This document shows, piece after piece, positions 1-8,195 of a stretch of DNA of 41,232 nt; position 1 is the first letter of the stretch, and every line of letters starts with the position of its first letter. The stretch spans positions 1 to 41,232 of the forward strand of contig CACYJH010000023.1 of the NCBI GenBank assembly GCA_902774685.1, given 5' to 3'. Under the pieces are notes generated by a model. It saw only the letters and a program-made list of their open reading frames with translations. It searched no databases and was not told where the DNA came from. Source of the stretch: an uncultured Methanobrevibacter sp. GTDB lineage: Archaea; Methanobacteriota; Methanobacteria; Methanobacteriales; Methanobacteriaceae. The position numbers were made by a program, and so were the translations under genes.

Positions 1-515
1 GTATTTTCAGTAGCTGAAATATTTTTTACAGAAATTGAATAATCATGTTCTTCATATGCTGCATTAAGAGAATTAGAATCGCCAATACTGCCAGAAGATC
101 CGGAAATAATATTATTTCCAATATTGTTATTCTCACTATGGTCTGTGGATATGGCTTGACCGCCTGAAGAGACTGAAATAACATTGTTTTCAATATTATT
201 ATTTCCGCCACCGACTATAAAAATAGCTTGATTTCCGTTAGACCCAGAACTATGTTGAATAGATTCATCATGATTATTTCCAGAATAGTACGAACCGCCT
301 GGATAAACATTTGAACCTCCAATATTCACTGAATCAGGATGGCCTCCGGTAGGAGCAGGACTAGGGGTGATCACTAGCTCTGGAACTTGGGAGTCCATAT
401 CATCAGACAGAGAATCGGATGATTCCAATTCATCTGCTGAGACAACAGCTAAAGAAATCATTAAAATAAATAATAATGAAAAGATAAATCCTATCTTTTT
501 ATAATTTGATTTCAT
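1..515 (-). CDS. Secreted surface (adhesin-like) protein, 5' part only
   Basis: The start codon lies at 513-515 on the minus strand, after a good ribosome binding site (GAGGA). The reading frame stays open to the window edge, so the C-terminus is missing. The first 27 or so residues form a classic signal peptide: Lys-rich MKSNYKK, a hydrophobic core, then a probable cut after VVSA. An acidic Ser/Asp stretch and a Pro-rich stretch follow, then low-complexity sequence rich in Gly, Asn and Ser with imperfect units such as GGNNNIENNVIS. This composition fits the large adhesin-like surface proteins common in Methanobrevibacter. No enzymatic domain is visible in the part present. The family assignment is inference; that it is a secreted protein is well supported. 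Confidence 0.7.
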   Translation of the reverse strand, partial: MKSNYKKIGFIFSLLFILMISLAVVSADELESSDSLSDDMDSQVPELVITPSPAPTGGHPDSVNIGGSNVYPGGSYYSGNNHDESIQHSSGSNGNQAIFIVGGGNNNIENNVISVSSGGQAISTDHSENNNIGNNIISGSSGSIGDSNSLNAAYEEHDYSISVKNISATEN

Positions 516-654
516 AGTTTTTCCTCATAAATAATTGATTTAAATTATAATTATATTGATTTATATTATATAATCGATATTATATAAGATTTACTTTATA
601 AAATTATGAAAAAAATTATGAAAAAATTAGTAAATCCAAAGAAACAAAAATAGT

Positions 655-731
655 TTCAAAAATGTAAAAATAGAAAAAAGTTTGAAAAAATACGAACATA
701 AAAAATAGTTGAAAAAAAAAGAAAATAAAGG
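655..731 (-). terminator. Oligo-T terminator region after rpl12
   Basis: Read on the minus strand, the bases just after the rpl12 stop codon hold several T runs (TTTTCTTTTTTTTTC and others). Archaeal RNA polymerase ends transcription at such T tracts. No strong hairpin is needed or seen. Confidence 0.45.
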
Positions 732-742
732 ATAGAAAGAAT

Positions 743-1054
743 CTATCCGAATAAAGCACCTAAACCAGCGGTTGCTGCTGCAGCTGCTTGTTCTTCGTCT
801 TCTTCTTCTTCCTCTTCTTCTTCCTCTTCTTCTGCTGCTGCTTCAGCTACAGGAGCTGCTGCTGCAGGAGCTGCTGCCATAGCAGTAGTTTCCATAGCTT
901 CTTCAATATCAACATCTTCTAATGCTGCGATTAAAGCTTTAACTCTAGAGTCATCTACGTTAGCGCCAGCTGCTTCTAAGATTTTAGTTACATTTTCTTC
1001 ATTAATATCTTGTTCTGTGGTGTGCAAAATCATTGCCGCATATATATATTCCAT
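743..1054 (-). CDS. rpl12: Ribosomal stalk protein P1 (archaeal L12)
   Basis: This is the acidic P1/L12 stalk protein. It dimerises through its N-terminal helices, binds the C-terminal spine helices of uL10, and recruits translation factors to the ribosome. The N-terminus [13 protein letters not shown] is typical of archaeal P1. It is followed by the helical dimerisation domain (to about residue 58), an Ala-rich hinge, a long Glu run, and the conserved C-terminal tail GLGALFG that contacts elongation factors. The same tail ends the neighbouring uL10 protein. At 103 residues the length is normal. A GGTGAT ribosome binding site precedes the start. It is last in the rpl11-rpl1-rpl10-rpl12 cluster, 135 bases after uL10. 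Confidence 0.96.
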   Translation of the reverse strand: MEYIYAAMILHTTEQDINEENVTKILEAAGANVDDSRVKALIAALEDVDIEEAMETTAMAAAPAAAAPVAEAAAEEEEEEEEEEEDEEQAAAAATAGLGALFG

Positions 1055-1099
1055 GTTATCACCGTTTTTTGTTATAATAATTTATTTTCTTTTAAAAAA

Positions 1100-1151
1100 T
1101 TCAATACATATTATTTTTTTTATATTGAACCCTTATGTGTTTAAAAAACAC
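1100..1151 (-). repeat. Two inverted repeats in the rpl10-rpl12 gap
   Basis: GTGTTT/AAACAC with a 3-base loop lies at 1137-1151. TTCAATA/TATTGAA with a longer loop lies at 1100-1129. On the minus strand both sit between the uL10 stop codon and the P1 start. They could act as an RNA processing or attenuation element that lets P1 be made in excess over uL10. That role is inference. Confidence 0.3.
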
Positions 1152-1189
1152 TAATTAAACAATTAAAAAGTATAAATTTTAAATTTTAT

Positions 1190-2156
1190 CTAACCGAACA
1201 AAGCACCTAATCCAAGTGCTGCAGTTTCTTCACTTTTATCTTCTTCTTCCTCTTCTTCAACTTCTTCTTCCTCTTCAGCTTCTTCAACGACAGGAGCTGC
1301 AGCAACTGCAACATTTGCTAATTTATTAGCAATTTCGTCATCGATTGCATCAGAAGATAATTCACCAGCTAATGCTAACATCTTAGCGTTTGCGAGTGCA
1401 ATTAACATGTCAGAAGTCTTGTCAGTAGGAATAGCTGCTTCAATTGCAACATTGTATGCTTTAGTATGAGCAGTACTGATAATAGTTGAAATAGTTTCGC
1501 TAGTTGGGAAAGCAGTAAATACAGATAAGTTGAATGCTTTAGTAAATGCAGCTTGAATATCTGCAAGGGTTTCCTCTTCATCAATAGCTAATACATCTGC
1601 TTTGAAGATAGAACCATCTTCGTATACAGCTTTAAGATCCATACCTACTTCCATAGGTTTGATATCCATTCTTGTTAAAGCAGAAGCTACTTGTTTGGAA
1701 ACTTCTTCACCAGCTTCGACTACTACAGTATCTTTAGAAACTACAATTTTTCCTTTGTCGATTTTTGCAGGTACACCTATTTGTTGTAAGTCACCGAGGA
1801 ACGGACCTGGTGGGAAACCAGTATCTCCAGCAGGTATAACAATATCAGCAGGAGCAGTTGCACCAGCTTTCGCAGGAGCAGAAGTTTTACTGTCTTCTAA
1901 TATTTTATACAATCTGAAAGGATTCATGTCGGTACAAACAAGTGCAGGTTGACCTTCCATATAATCTGAAAGCTCAGTAATGTTAGCTTTCTCATTATCA
2001 CAATCTTCTAAAGCTAATTTCATAAGGTTAATTTTAGATAATCTGATAGTTGCTTTTCCTGCGAGAGTTTTTCTCATTTCTTGTAATTGTCTAGCAGGAA
2101 TGTTTAATAAGTTGTTCATTAACTTCTTCTTTTTTCCATTCAGCAACGTGAGCCAT
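1190..2156 (-). CDS. rpl10: Ribosomal protein uL10 (archaeal P0), 5' end broken by a frameshift
   Basis: This is the base of the ribosomal stalk. It binds 23S rRNA and carries P1 dimers on its C-terminal helices. The ATG at 2156 opens with the family N-terminus [14 protein letters not shown], but that frame hits a TAG after 21 codons. The rest of the protein ([14 protein letters not shown] to the tail GLGALFG) is read in another frame, which on its own can only start at TTG 2146. Family members have about 18-19 residues between EEV and the NIPARQ-like motif; here only 16 bases lie between. So roughly 40 bases appear to be lost, with a frame change. Downstream everything looks normal: [30 protein letters not shown] and the acidic tail. 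The start is one base after the rpl1 stop. Either a sequence error or a truly damaged gene is possible. Confidence 0.85.
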
Positions 2157-2157
2157 C

Positions 2158-2796
2158 TTAAATCACCCTCACTACTGAACCCATTGTCGCTTTAATATAC
2201 ATGGATTTTATTTGGTTTCTTCCTTTTTCTAAATTGCGGTCTAATACTGCAAGAACAGCTTCAATATTTTCAGCTAACTTCTCGTCGTCCATGTCTTGAG
2301 TTCCAACTAAGATTTGAATAGAAGGTTGTTGTTTTACACCTACTTTAATGGTAGACTGTACTCTTTCGAGTAAAGGTTCGATTCTTGCACTAGCAGGTAC
2401 AGGTTTAGGCATCTTATTACGAGGTCCTAAGATACGACCTAAGAATCTACCTACAAGTGGCATCATATCAGCTTGTGCGATAAATGAATCGACAGAGTTG
2501 ACCACTTTTTTAGCAGCCTTAATGTCTTTACCAAATTCTTGTAAATCTTCTTTGGAGATCACGACATCTACACCAGCATTTTTAGCAGCAAGAGCCAATT
2601 CACCATCAGCAATGACTCCGATTTTAATTTCTTTGCCACGGCCGTTAGGAAGAGCTACTTCTTCGCTAAATCTGTTTTCTGGTTTTCTGACATCTAAATC
2701 CTTAATGTTTATGATAACATCAATGGATTGAGTGAAGTTTCTCGGCTTAGCTTGTTCTTTTGCCTCCTTCACCGCATCAATAATCTCTTGTGTCAT
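2158..2796 (-). CDS. rpl1: Ribosomal protein uL1
   Basis: This is ribosomal protein L1 of the large-subunit L1 stalk, which moves deacylated tRNA out of the E site. In methanogens and bacteria it is also a translational repressor of its own operon. The 212-residue length is standard. Visible hallmarks are the N-terminal [33 protein letters not shown], then [10 protein letters not shown] in domain II, and the C-terminal [19 protein letters not shown]. The start at 2796 has a strong GGAGG site at a good distance, with a small hairpin just upstream (separate entry). The stop codon is one base from the uL10 ATG, which implies translational coupling. Confidence 0.97.
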   Translation of the reverse strand: MTQEIIDAVKEAKEQAKPRNFTQSIDVIINIKDLDVRKPENRFSEEVALPNGRGKEIKIGVIADGELALAAKNAGVDVVISKEDLQEFGKDIKAAKKVVNSVDSFIAQADMMPLVGRFLGRILGPRNKMPKPVPASARIEPLLERVQSTIKVGVKQQPSIQILVGTQDMDDEKLAENIEAVLAVLDRNLEKGRNQIKSMYIKATMGSVVRVI

Positions 2797-3171
2797 ATAA
2801 ATCCTCCATGAACTTTGTTCATTGGATATTTTTTTTACGAGAAATCTTCAAATTAAATAAAATCTTTAAAAAGCATTTATCAATTTTAGATTCCTTTCAA
2901 TATATCAGTTATAACCTTATTGTTCTAGAACAAGTAAAACAATCGAGCCATAACGTCATTTACATTAAGTGAATAAATATTATCTATTTATCATAATAAG
3001 CTGTTGACATTAAATTAATAATAAGCTATGATTAAGGAATAATCAAATCAAAATTAAAATAATTCAATCATGCAAATTAATCACTTAAACAGACAATACA
3101 TTAAGCATAAATTTGTTATAAATTTTAAGTATTGTAAGTACTTTTGAAAATGATATTTTTCAGATTCGAAT
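2797..3171 (-). other. 375-base non-coding leader between rpl11 and rpl1
   Basis: I see no gene on either strand here. The stretch is AT-rich. On the minus strand it should hold the rpl11 3' end and a promoter for rpl1-rpl10-rpl12, but no single TATA box stands out. The only clear structure is the hairpin at 2804-2824, next to the rpl1 ribosome binding site. Confidence 0.5.
2804..2826 (-). promoter_or_regulatory. Hairpin immediately upstream of the rpl1 ribosome binding site
   Basis: On the minus strand CCAATGAAC-AAA-GTTCATGG forms an 8-pair stem with one bulged A and a 3-base loop. The GGAGG ribosome binding site starts inside its last bases. Folding would partly hide that site. Because L1 is known to repress its own mRNA in methanogens, this is a candidate control element, but the published Methanococcus site lies inside the coding region, so the link is inference. 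Confidence 0.35.
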
Positions 3172-3663
3172 CTATTCTTCGAAGCTGTCAAAGATATCAT
3201 CGTACTCGCCAGCAGAAACTGCTTTTTGAGCATCTCTTGGATCTTTACCGTCAACGGTAATACCCATACTTACACAAGTACCCATAACTTCTTTGGTTGC
3301 TGCTTTGTAATCATTTGCGAGTAATGAATCGAATTTCATTCTTGCAATTTTGAAAGCTTGTTCTACTGATAAATCAGCTGCAACTTCAGCACCAGGTTCA
3401 TGAGCACCTTTTTCGATTTTAAGTTCATCCATAATAAGTGCAGTTGTTGGAGGGGTACCGATTTCGATTTCGAATTCTTTGGTATTACTGTCAATAGTAA
3501 TGATTACAGGTACTTTCATACCAGCGAAATCAGCACTTTTTTTATTGATCTCGTCAACTACTTGCATCATATTAACACCGAAAGGTCCAATTGCAGGGCC
3601 TAATGGTGGTCCAGGAGTAGCTGTTCCACCTTCGAGAAGAACTTCAACTGTATCTTTAGCCAT
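3172..3663 (-). CDS. rpl11: Ribosomal protein uL11
   Basis: uL11 binds the GTPase-associated region of 23S rRNA together with uL10. The N-terminus [31 protein letters not shown] carries the conserved Pro/Gly-rich PGPPLGP loop. The C-terminal rRNA-binding domain includes [19 protein letters not shown]. The 163-residue length is normal for archaea. Its ATG overlaps TAA in the frame in which spt5 should end (TAATG at 3661-3665), so the two genes were built for translational coupling. In the sequence as given, the shifted spt5 frame runs 8 bases into this gene. Confidence 0.97.
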   Translation of the reverse strand: MAKDTVEVLLEGGTATPGPPLGPAIGPFGVNMMQVVDEINKKSADFAGMKVPVIITIDSNTKEFEIEIGTPPTTALIMDELKIEKGAHEPGAEVAADLSVEQAFKIARMKFDSLLANDYKAATKEVMGTCVSMGITVDGKDPRDAQKAVSAGEYDDIFDSFEE

Positions 3664-4108
3664 TAGTCAGCCTCCTTTTTAATAATTCTAATTTGATCAG
3701 CTTTAACAGTAACAGAGATTCATCTAAACGGACAACTTTTGATTTTTCGCCTTTGAAAGGACCGGAAACAAGTTCCACAATACTTCCTTTCTGAATAGAG
3801 GAGATAATTGGTTGTGGTTTTAAGAATTTCTTAACTTCTTCCAAGGTTATTTGACTACTCTTATCAATAGTTCCATCTTTGTTTGCACCTACAATACCTC
3901 TTAAGTGACGAACCTTCATATCAGGGTTCTTCATATCAAGGTTGGTTGCAGATTCAACAATAATATAACCTTTTAATGATTCTGGCACAACGATTGATTT
4001 AATATCTACTCCAGGCTTGTCCGCCTTCATCGCTAAAAGTCTTGCAACATTTCTTTCTTGACCTGCTGATGTTTTTAGAGCAAATATGGAATTTTGATTA
4101 TCTTCCAT
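3656..4108 (-). CDS. spt5: Transcription elongation factor Spt5 (NusG family), 3' end broken by a frameshift
   Basis: Archaeal Spt5 binds the RNA polymerase clamp with Spt4 and aids processivity. The NGN domain (about residues 7-95) is intact, as is the start of the KOW domain ([24 protein letters not shown]). After RLDES the frame reads a Leu-rich tail, [19 protein letters not shown], that does not belong to the family. In the neighbouring frame the same bases encode [16 protein letters not shown] and stop at TAA 3663-3665, exactly the normal Spt5 C-terminus. The middle of the KOW domain (normally about 15-16 residues between these motifs) is absent, so some 45-50 bases seem deleted. The start is preceded by an AGGTGA site. 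The true 3' end should be 3663. Confidence 0.88.
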   Translation of the reverse strand: MEDNQNSIFALKTSAGQERNVARLLAMKADKPGVDIKSIVVPESLKGYIIVESATNLDMKNPDMKVRHLRGIVGANKDGTIDKSSQITLEEVKKFLKPQPIISSIQKGSIVELVSGPFKGEKSKVVRLDESLLLLKLIKLELLKRRLTNG

Positions 4109-4567
4109 TTAAATTCACCTATATAATTAAATTTATCAATTATTAATAAATTTATAGATTAAATTAATGTTATAGTTATACAAATAAACTTTAATTATTT
4201 TCCTTAATTTAAATATCCATATAGAAGCACTTTCTTTCAATTCCAGCCTATTTTTGTAAAAATACAAAACAGCAGCATATTCAAATTTGAAAAGAACAAA
4301 TTTAAATAATTTATAGACTAAAATCTACGATTTAAATTTAAGAAAATATGAATGTTAAAGTAAAATAAATAAAATTAGATTCATATAATAAAAATATATA
4401 TGTAATATCTTATATATAAATGTTTCAAATTTTCGGATTTTTAAAAATGAAAAAAGTGAAAATATAATAACCGAAGTTATTATGAAAAATAATTAAAAAT
4501 AGCTGAAATATTCAAAAGTAAGATATTTTATTTGAATTAAAATAATAAGAATAAGTCTTTATTAAGC
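4109..4567 (-). other. 459-base non-coding gap between secE and spt5
   Basis: No gene is visible. The gap is very AT-rich and is long for a pair that is often adjacent. It holds a TTTTGTA/TACAAAA hairpin near 4253-4270, a TTCAAATTTGAA palindrome at 4280-4291, and the UUCG-type hairpin at 4466-4481. It probably contains the secE terminator and the spt5 promoter. Confidence 0.5.
4443..4481 (-). terminator. UUCG-loop hairpin plus T tract after secE
   Basis: On the minus strand AATAAC-TTCG-GTTATT makes a 6-pair stem capped by the very stable UUCG tetraloop. It is followed by a T-rich run (CACTTTTTTCATTTTT). It lies about 87 bases after the secE stop codon, so secE and spt5 may be separate transcripts. 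Confidence 0.5.
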
Positions 4568-4747
4568 TTATAAACCTAATAATTGACCAATTAAAACAAT
4601 TATAAAACCAATTACTCCAATGATAGCAATACCTAATGCAGTAACTTTGGAAAAATCAAAAAATTCTTCACGATCTGGTTTTCTAGCTACTTTCAATACT
4701 CTTTTACTTTGTTTTATGAAATCAGTTGTAGTTTCTTTAATATTCAT
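4568..4747 (-). CDS. secE: Preprotein translocase subunit SecE (Sec61 gamma)
   Basis: This small single-span membrane protein clamps the two halves of SecY in the translocon. The 59-residue product begins MNIKETTTDFIKQSKRVLKV, an amphipathic helix, followed by the conserved RKPDREEFFDFSKVTALG motif of archaeal SecE. One transmembrane helix follows (IAIIGVIGFIIVLIGQLLGL) and the stop TAA is at 4568-4570. The position between ftsZ and spt5 is the conserved archaeal order. It is easy to miss because of its short length. Confidence 0.95.
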   Translation of the reverse strand: MNIKETTTDFIKQSKRVLKVARKPDREEFFDFSKVTALGIAIIGVIGFIIVLIGQLLGL

Positions 4748-4904
4748 TGAAAATCCCTACATATATAAAAGTTAAATTGATAAAAATTTTAATCTTAATT
4801 TATAATAATATTATATGTTTTATTTAACTACATTTATAAAGTTTTGCATAAAATTGTAAAAAATCAGATAAAAATTTGAAAAAATAGTATTTGTTAAAAT
4901 TGTT

Positions 4905-5003
4905 AAAAAAATAAAAAAAAGAAACTAGTTTAGGATTAGTAACTCCCAACTAGTGATAAGATTTTGGTCCAGGTTTTACGAGCCGAAGGCGAGTAAAAGC
5001 TGG
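4905..5003 (-). terminator. Structured ftsZ 3' region: two hairpins and an oligo-T tract
   Basis: Just after the ftsZ stop codon the minus strand reads CCAG..TTTTAC..GCC-TTC-GGC..GTAAAA..CTGG, a long imperfect stem with a GCC/GGC core. A second stem follows (ACTAGTT/AACTAGT, loop about 17), and then TTTCTTTTTTTTATTTTTTT. It is clearly richer in G and C than its surroundings. It fits a terminator, but the first hairpin is much more elaborate than termination needs, so a processed RNA or dispersed repeat is possible. Confidence 0.6.
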
Positions 5004-5005
5004 GG

Positions 5006-6172
5006 TTAGAATATACCATCTAAGAATTCATCTAAAGGATCTGCAGGAGCATCTTCAGTTTCTCCTAAAACAGTTCCTTGGAAATCTTCATCGAATTCGA
5101 TTTCTTCGAACTCATCATTTTGAGGTTCAATGGTATATTGAGATTTTACACCAGAAACAACAATGGTTGTTCTAATCATGTTTTGTAAGTCTTCATCAAT
5201 TTGAGCTCCCCAAATGATGTTTGCTTCTGGATCTAATCTGTCACCAACAATTTGTACAATCTTTTCAGCTTCGTTCAAGGTTAAGTCGGAACTACCTGAA
5301 ATGTTAATTAAAGCACCTTTAGCATTGGAAATGTCAATGTCTAATAATGGGCTGCTTAATGCTTCATGTACAGATTCAATTGCTCTGTCACCAGATTCGG
5401 ATTCTCCCATACCAATCATTGCCATACCGGAACCTTTCATGATGGAACTGATATCAGCAAAGTCCAAACTGATGAGTCCAGGTTTGGTAATGAGTTCAGT
5501 GATTCCTTTAACAGCTCTTCCTAAGATTTCATCTGAAGCCATGAAAGCTTTGTTTAAAGGAAGGTTAGGAGCAACTTCCAACAATTTATCATTTGGAATG
5601 ACAATTACAGTATCTGCATTTTCTTGAAGTTTTGCTAAACCGATTTCAGCATTTTCTCTTCTTTTTACACCTTCAGCAGAGAATGGCATGGTTGCTACTG
5701 CAACAGTTAAAGCGCCAGCTTTTTTAGCTACTTTGGAAATAACAGGTGCAGAACCGGTACCGGTTCCTCCACCAAGACCACAAGTAACAAATACCATGTC
5801 AGCGCCTTCTAATTCTACTCTAATGTCTTCTTCACTTTCTTCAGCAGATTCTTCACCGACGGTAGGTTCTCCACCAGCACCGAGACCGCCACAGGTTTGT
5901 CTACCTAAAAGCAATTTTTTATCAGCAGTACTGTAGAATAAATCTTGAGCATCAGTATTTACAGTAATAGTTTTTGCACCTTCAATACCGATTTCATTTA
6001 ATCTTGAAATGGTATTGTTTCCTGCACCACCAGTACCAACTACAATAATGTTAGCACGGCTGCCTTCAATGATTTTTAATAATTCTTCATCTAAAGCATC
6101 GTTTGATTTTTTAGGAGCAGAATTTTCAATGGTTTCTTCTGATCCTTTAATTGCATCATCTATAAATTTCAC
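5006..6172 (-). CDS. ftsZ: Cell division GTPase FtsZ
   Basis: FtsZ is the tubulin-like GTPase that forms the division ring. The GTP-binding glycine motif GGAGNN appears near the start, the tubulin signature [12 protein letters not shown] in the middle, and the synergy-loop region around [14 protein letters not shown] in the second domain. A flexible acidic tail ends in DEFLDGIF. I choose GTG at 6172 (MKFIDDAIK...), which matches archaeal FtsZ1 N-termini and follows a GGGGT stretch; the frame could be extended to a TTG at 6187, giving an unlikely MWGLL prefix. It is the first gene of the ftsZ-secE-spt5-rpl11 order. Confidence 0.97.
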   Translation of the reverse strand: MKFIDDAIKGSEETIENSAPKKSNDALDEELLKIIEGSRANIIVVGTGGAGNNTISRLNEIGIEGAKTITVNTDAQDLFYSTADKKLLLGRQTCGGLGAGGEPTVGEESAEESEEDIRVELEGADMVFVTCGLGGGTGTGSAPVISKVAKKAGALTVAVATMPFSAEGVKRRENAEIGLAKLQENADTVIVIPNDKLLEVAPNLPLNKAFMASDEILGRAVKGITELITKPGLISLDFADISSIMKGSGMAMIGMGESESGDRAIESVHEALSSPLLDIDISNAKGALINISGSSDLTLNEAEKIVQIVGDRLDPEANIIWGAQIDEDLQNMIRTTIVVSGVKSQYTIEPQNDEFEEIEFDEDFQGTVLGETEDAPADPLDEFLDGIF

Positions 6173-6448
6173 GAGTAAACCCCACAAATTATTGATTAAT
6201 TAAAAATTATTTATCATAAGTATAAATATTATTTATTAATTATGTTTAAAGTAATATTTAAATGTAAATGAAATATTACAAAAAAAATTATAAAATTCTC
6301 AAATTTGTACTTATAAATTAGTATTTTTATTATTTACTTCAAAGTATATAACTATTTTCAAAAAAGTTTATAAAAAATAAAAAAAGAAAGAAAGTTTCAA
6401 TGAATTGAAACTAAAATCAAATTATATTAACATAACTATGAAATCTAA

Positions 6449-7015
6449 TTATCTTGGCATAGCTATGATTTCATGGAATTTCATGTCAAATACATTGGTC
6501 ATGTTAGCTGCAGTCATTACAACAGCAGTGTCAACACCATGACCGGTTCCGCCAATAGCTATGATCTCTTCACCAACTGGAATCAATCCTGCATCTGCAA
6601 GCATGATAGAGATTTCTGCACATACTTTCATTCCTTGACAGATTGTTCTGTAGGTTGCTGCAATGATTTCAACAGGAGTTGCTCCACCGAATTTTTTGGA
6701 AATGCTTTTGCCGACACCACTTAAGGCATGGGATCCCATAAAGGTTACAATTCCTTCAGCTTCAAGTTTTGCTTTTGTCTCATCATCAATATCCGCTTGA
6801 TTTGCTCCCTTGAATCCTACATGGTGGGAACAGTTTACGATTGTTACATCCAATCCTTTTAATGCTTCATTAAGCTTTAAAGCACTTGCACCAGTTGCAG
6901 ATGCAATAGCTACATATTTAATGTCTGAACCTTCCAATCTTTCTTTTACAAGTCCAATAAGTGCATCGGTATTTTCTACACCTGGTTCTTCAAAATAGGT
7001 AATTGTTTTTTCCAT
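6449..7015 (-). CDS. Pyruvate kinase C-terminal-domain-like protein
   Basis: The 188-residue protein looks like the stand-alone pyruvate kinase alpha/beta (C-terminal) domain family. Hallmarks are an early LVKERLEGSDIKYVAIASATGASALKLNEAL strand-helix unit and Gly-rich stretches (SHALSGVGKSIS, AIGGTGHGVDTAVVMTAANMTNVFD) that in pyruvate kinase form the allosteric effector site. The catalytic barrel is absent, so it is not a pyruvate kinase. The biochemical role of this archaeal family is unknown to me; sensing of a phosphorylated metabolite is plausible. It stands alone and is divergent from the F420-ligase-like gene. Confidence 0.8.
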   Translation of the reverse strand: MEKTITYFEEPGVENTDALIGLVKERLEGSDIKYVAIASATGASALKLNEALKGLDVTIVNCSHHVGFKGANQADIDDETKAKLEAEGIVTFMGSHALSGVGKSISKKFGGATPVEIIAATYRTICQGMKVCAEISIMLADAGLIPVGEEIIAIGGTGHGVDTAVVMTAANMTNVFDMKFHEIIAMPR

Positions 7016-7155
7016 AATAAAATCTCCATAAAATTAAATTAAAAATATTAAGTTTAAACAAATTAAATAAGTTTATACAATAATAATTATATATTCTCTA
7101 ATATAAAATTATACTATTAAATGAAAATATTAATTAAATTAATTATTGAGATACC

Positions 7156-8052
7156 ATGACAACTAATCCAACCTATAAAGAAGCGGAAACCGAGGAAGGT
7201 CAAAAATATAAGTATGTTGAAATCAAGGAATATAAGGTCATTCCTATTGAAACACATTATATCAAACCTAACGAAAGCATAGATTTCATGATTGAAGACA
7301 TCTCCAAACTTGCAAATGAAGGGGATTATCTGGTTATTGCAGAAACTCCAATTTCCGTATCTCAAGGAAGATTAGTTGACGAAGCAGACTATACACCATC
7401 ATTCAAGGCTACATTTTTAGCAACCTACTGGAGCAAATATTTCTGGGGATATGTCTTAGGACCACTTCTTGGAATAAAGGAAAGAACCATCAAGAATTTA
7501 AGAAAGCTTCCAGAAGAATCAAAAAGACACAAGGAACTTGTTTTGGATTTATATGGTTGGAAACATGCATTGAAACCTGCATCAGAAGCAGGAATTGATC
7601 TAAGCAATGCACCTGGAACCTGCGTTTCATTGCTTCCGGAAAATCCTGAAAAGGTGGCTCAAGACATTACTGAAGACATTAGAAATAAAACAGGAAATAC
7701 TGTCACCACCTTGATAATCGATACAGATGCAACATATAAGAGAGGAGACAAATATTTCACAGGACTTCCAATAGCCATTCCTGGAATTGAAGCGGATAAA
7801 GGTGTTTTCGGATACACATTAGGCCAATTGTCTGAGAACTTAGGATCAACACCTCTTGGCTGTTCAAGGGAAATAGATGTTGCTGAAGCCATCGAAATAG
7901 CAAACATTGCAGAAGATTATCAAAAATCATTATCCACTGCTATGGAAACCATTTACAGCGTAAAAGAAGTTTTAGGTTCTGATACTGATGGAGTTACTAT
8001 AGAGTCTTTAGATTCAATCATACATACACCAGCAGTTTTAATTAGAAAATAG
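7156..8052 (+). CDS. Coenzyme F420:L-glutamate ligase family protein (CofE-like)
   Basis: The protein has the F420 gamma-glutamyl ligase fold signature: an N-terminal strand leading to KVIPIETHYIKPNESI, then DYLVIAETPISVSQGR. Later come TTLIIDTDATYKRG, GLPIAIPGIEADKGVFGYT and LGSTPLGCSREIDVAEAIEIAN. These correspond to the GTP/metal and substrate loops of CofE, which adds glutamates to F420-0. At 298 residues it is longer than classic CofE (about 250), and the middle contains an extra segment (ATYWSKYFWGYVLGPLLGIKERTIKN). Methanobacteria carry more than one member of this family, so it may be a paralogue with another gamma-glutamylation role. The ribosome binding site is weak (GAG). Confidence 0.72.
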   Translation: MTTNPTYKEAETEEGQKYKYVEIKEYKVIPIETHYIKPNESIDFMIEDISKLANEGDYLVIAETPISVSQGRLVDEADYTPSFKATFLATYWSKYFWGYVLGPLLGIKERTIKNLRKLPEESKRHKELVLDLYGWKHALKPASEAGIDLSNAPGTCVSLLPENPEKVAQDITEDIRNKTGNTVTTLIIDTDATYKRGDKYFTGLPIAIPGIEADKGVFGYTLGQLSENLGSTPLGCSREIDVAEAIEIANIAEDYQKSLSTAMETIYSVKEVLGSDTDGVTIESLDSIIHTPAVLIRK

Positions 8053-8195
8053 AATAATTATCATACTTTTTTAATAAAAATAGAACTTTTTTTTAATAAA
8101 ATTAGTTAAAATAAGATAGTAAAAATAAAATAGTAAAAAATATTAAAAATAGTAAAAAAATTTAAAAAAAAATAAAAAAAGAAAAAGAAAAGAAA

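Noticed and set aside
5214..5627. 137-codon open frame opposite ftsZ
   Set aside because: It is a shadow of the highly conserved ftsZ reading frame, has no ribosome binding site and no recognisable protein pattern. Similar antisense frames over clcA-like, apgM and tfe genes were dropped for the same reason.
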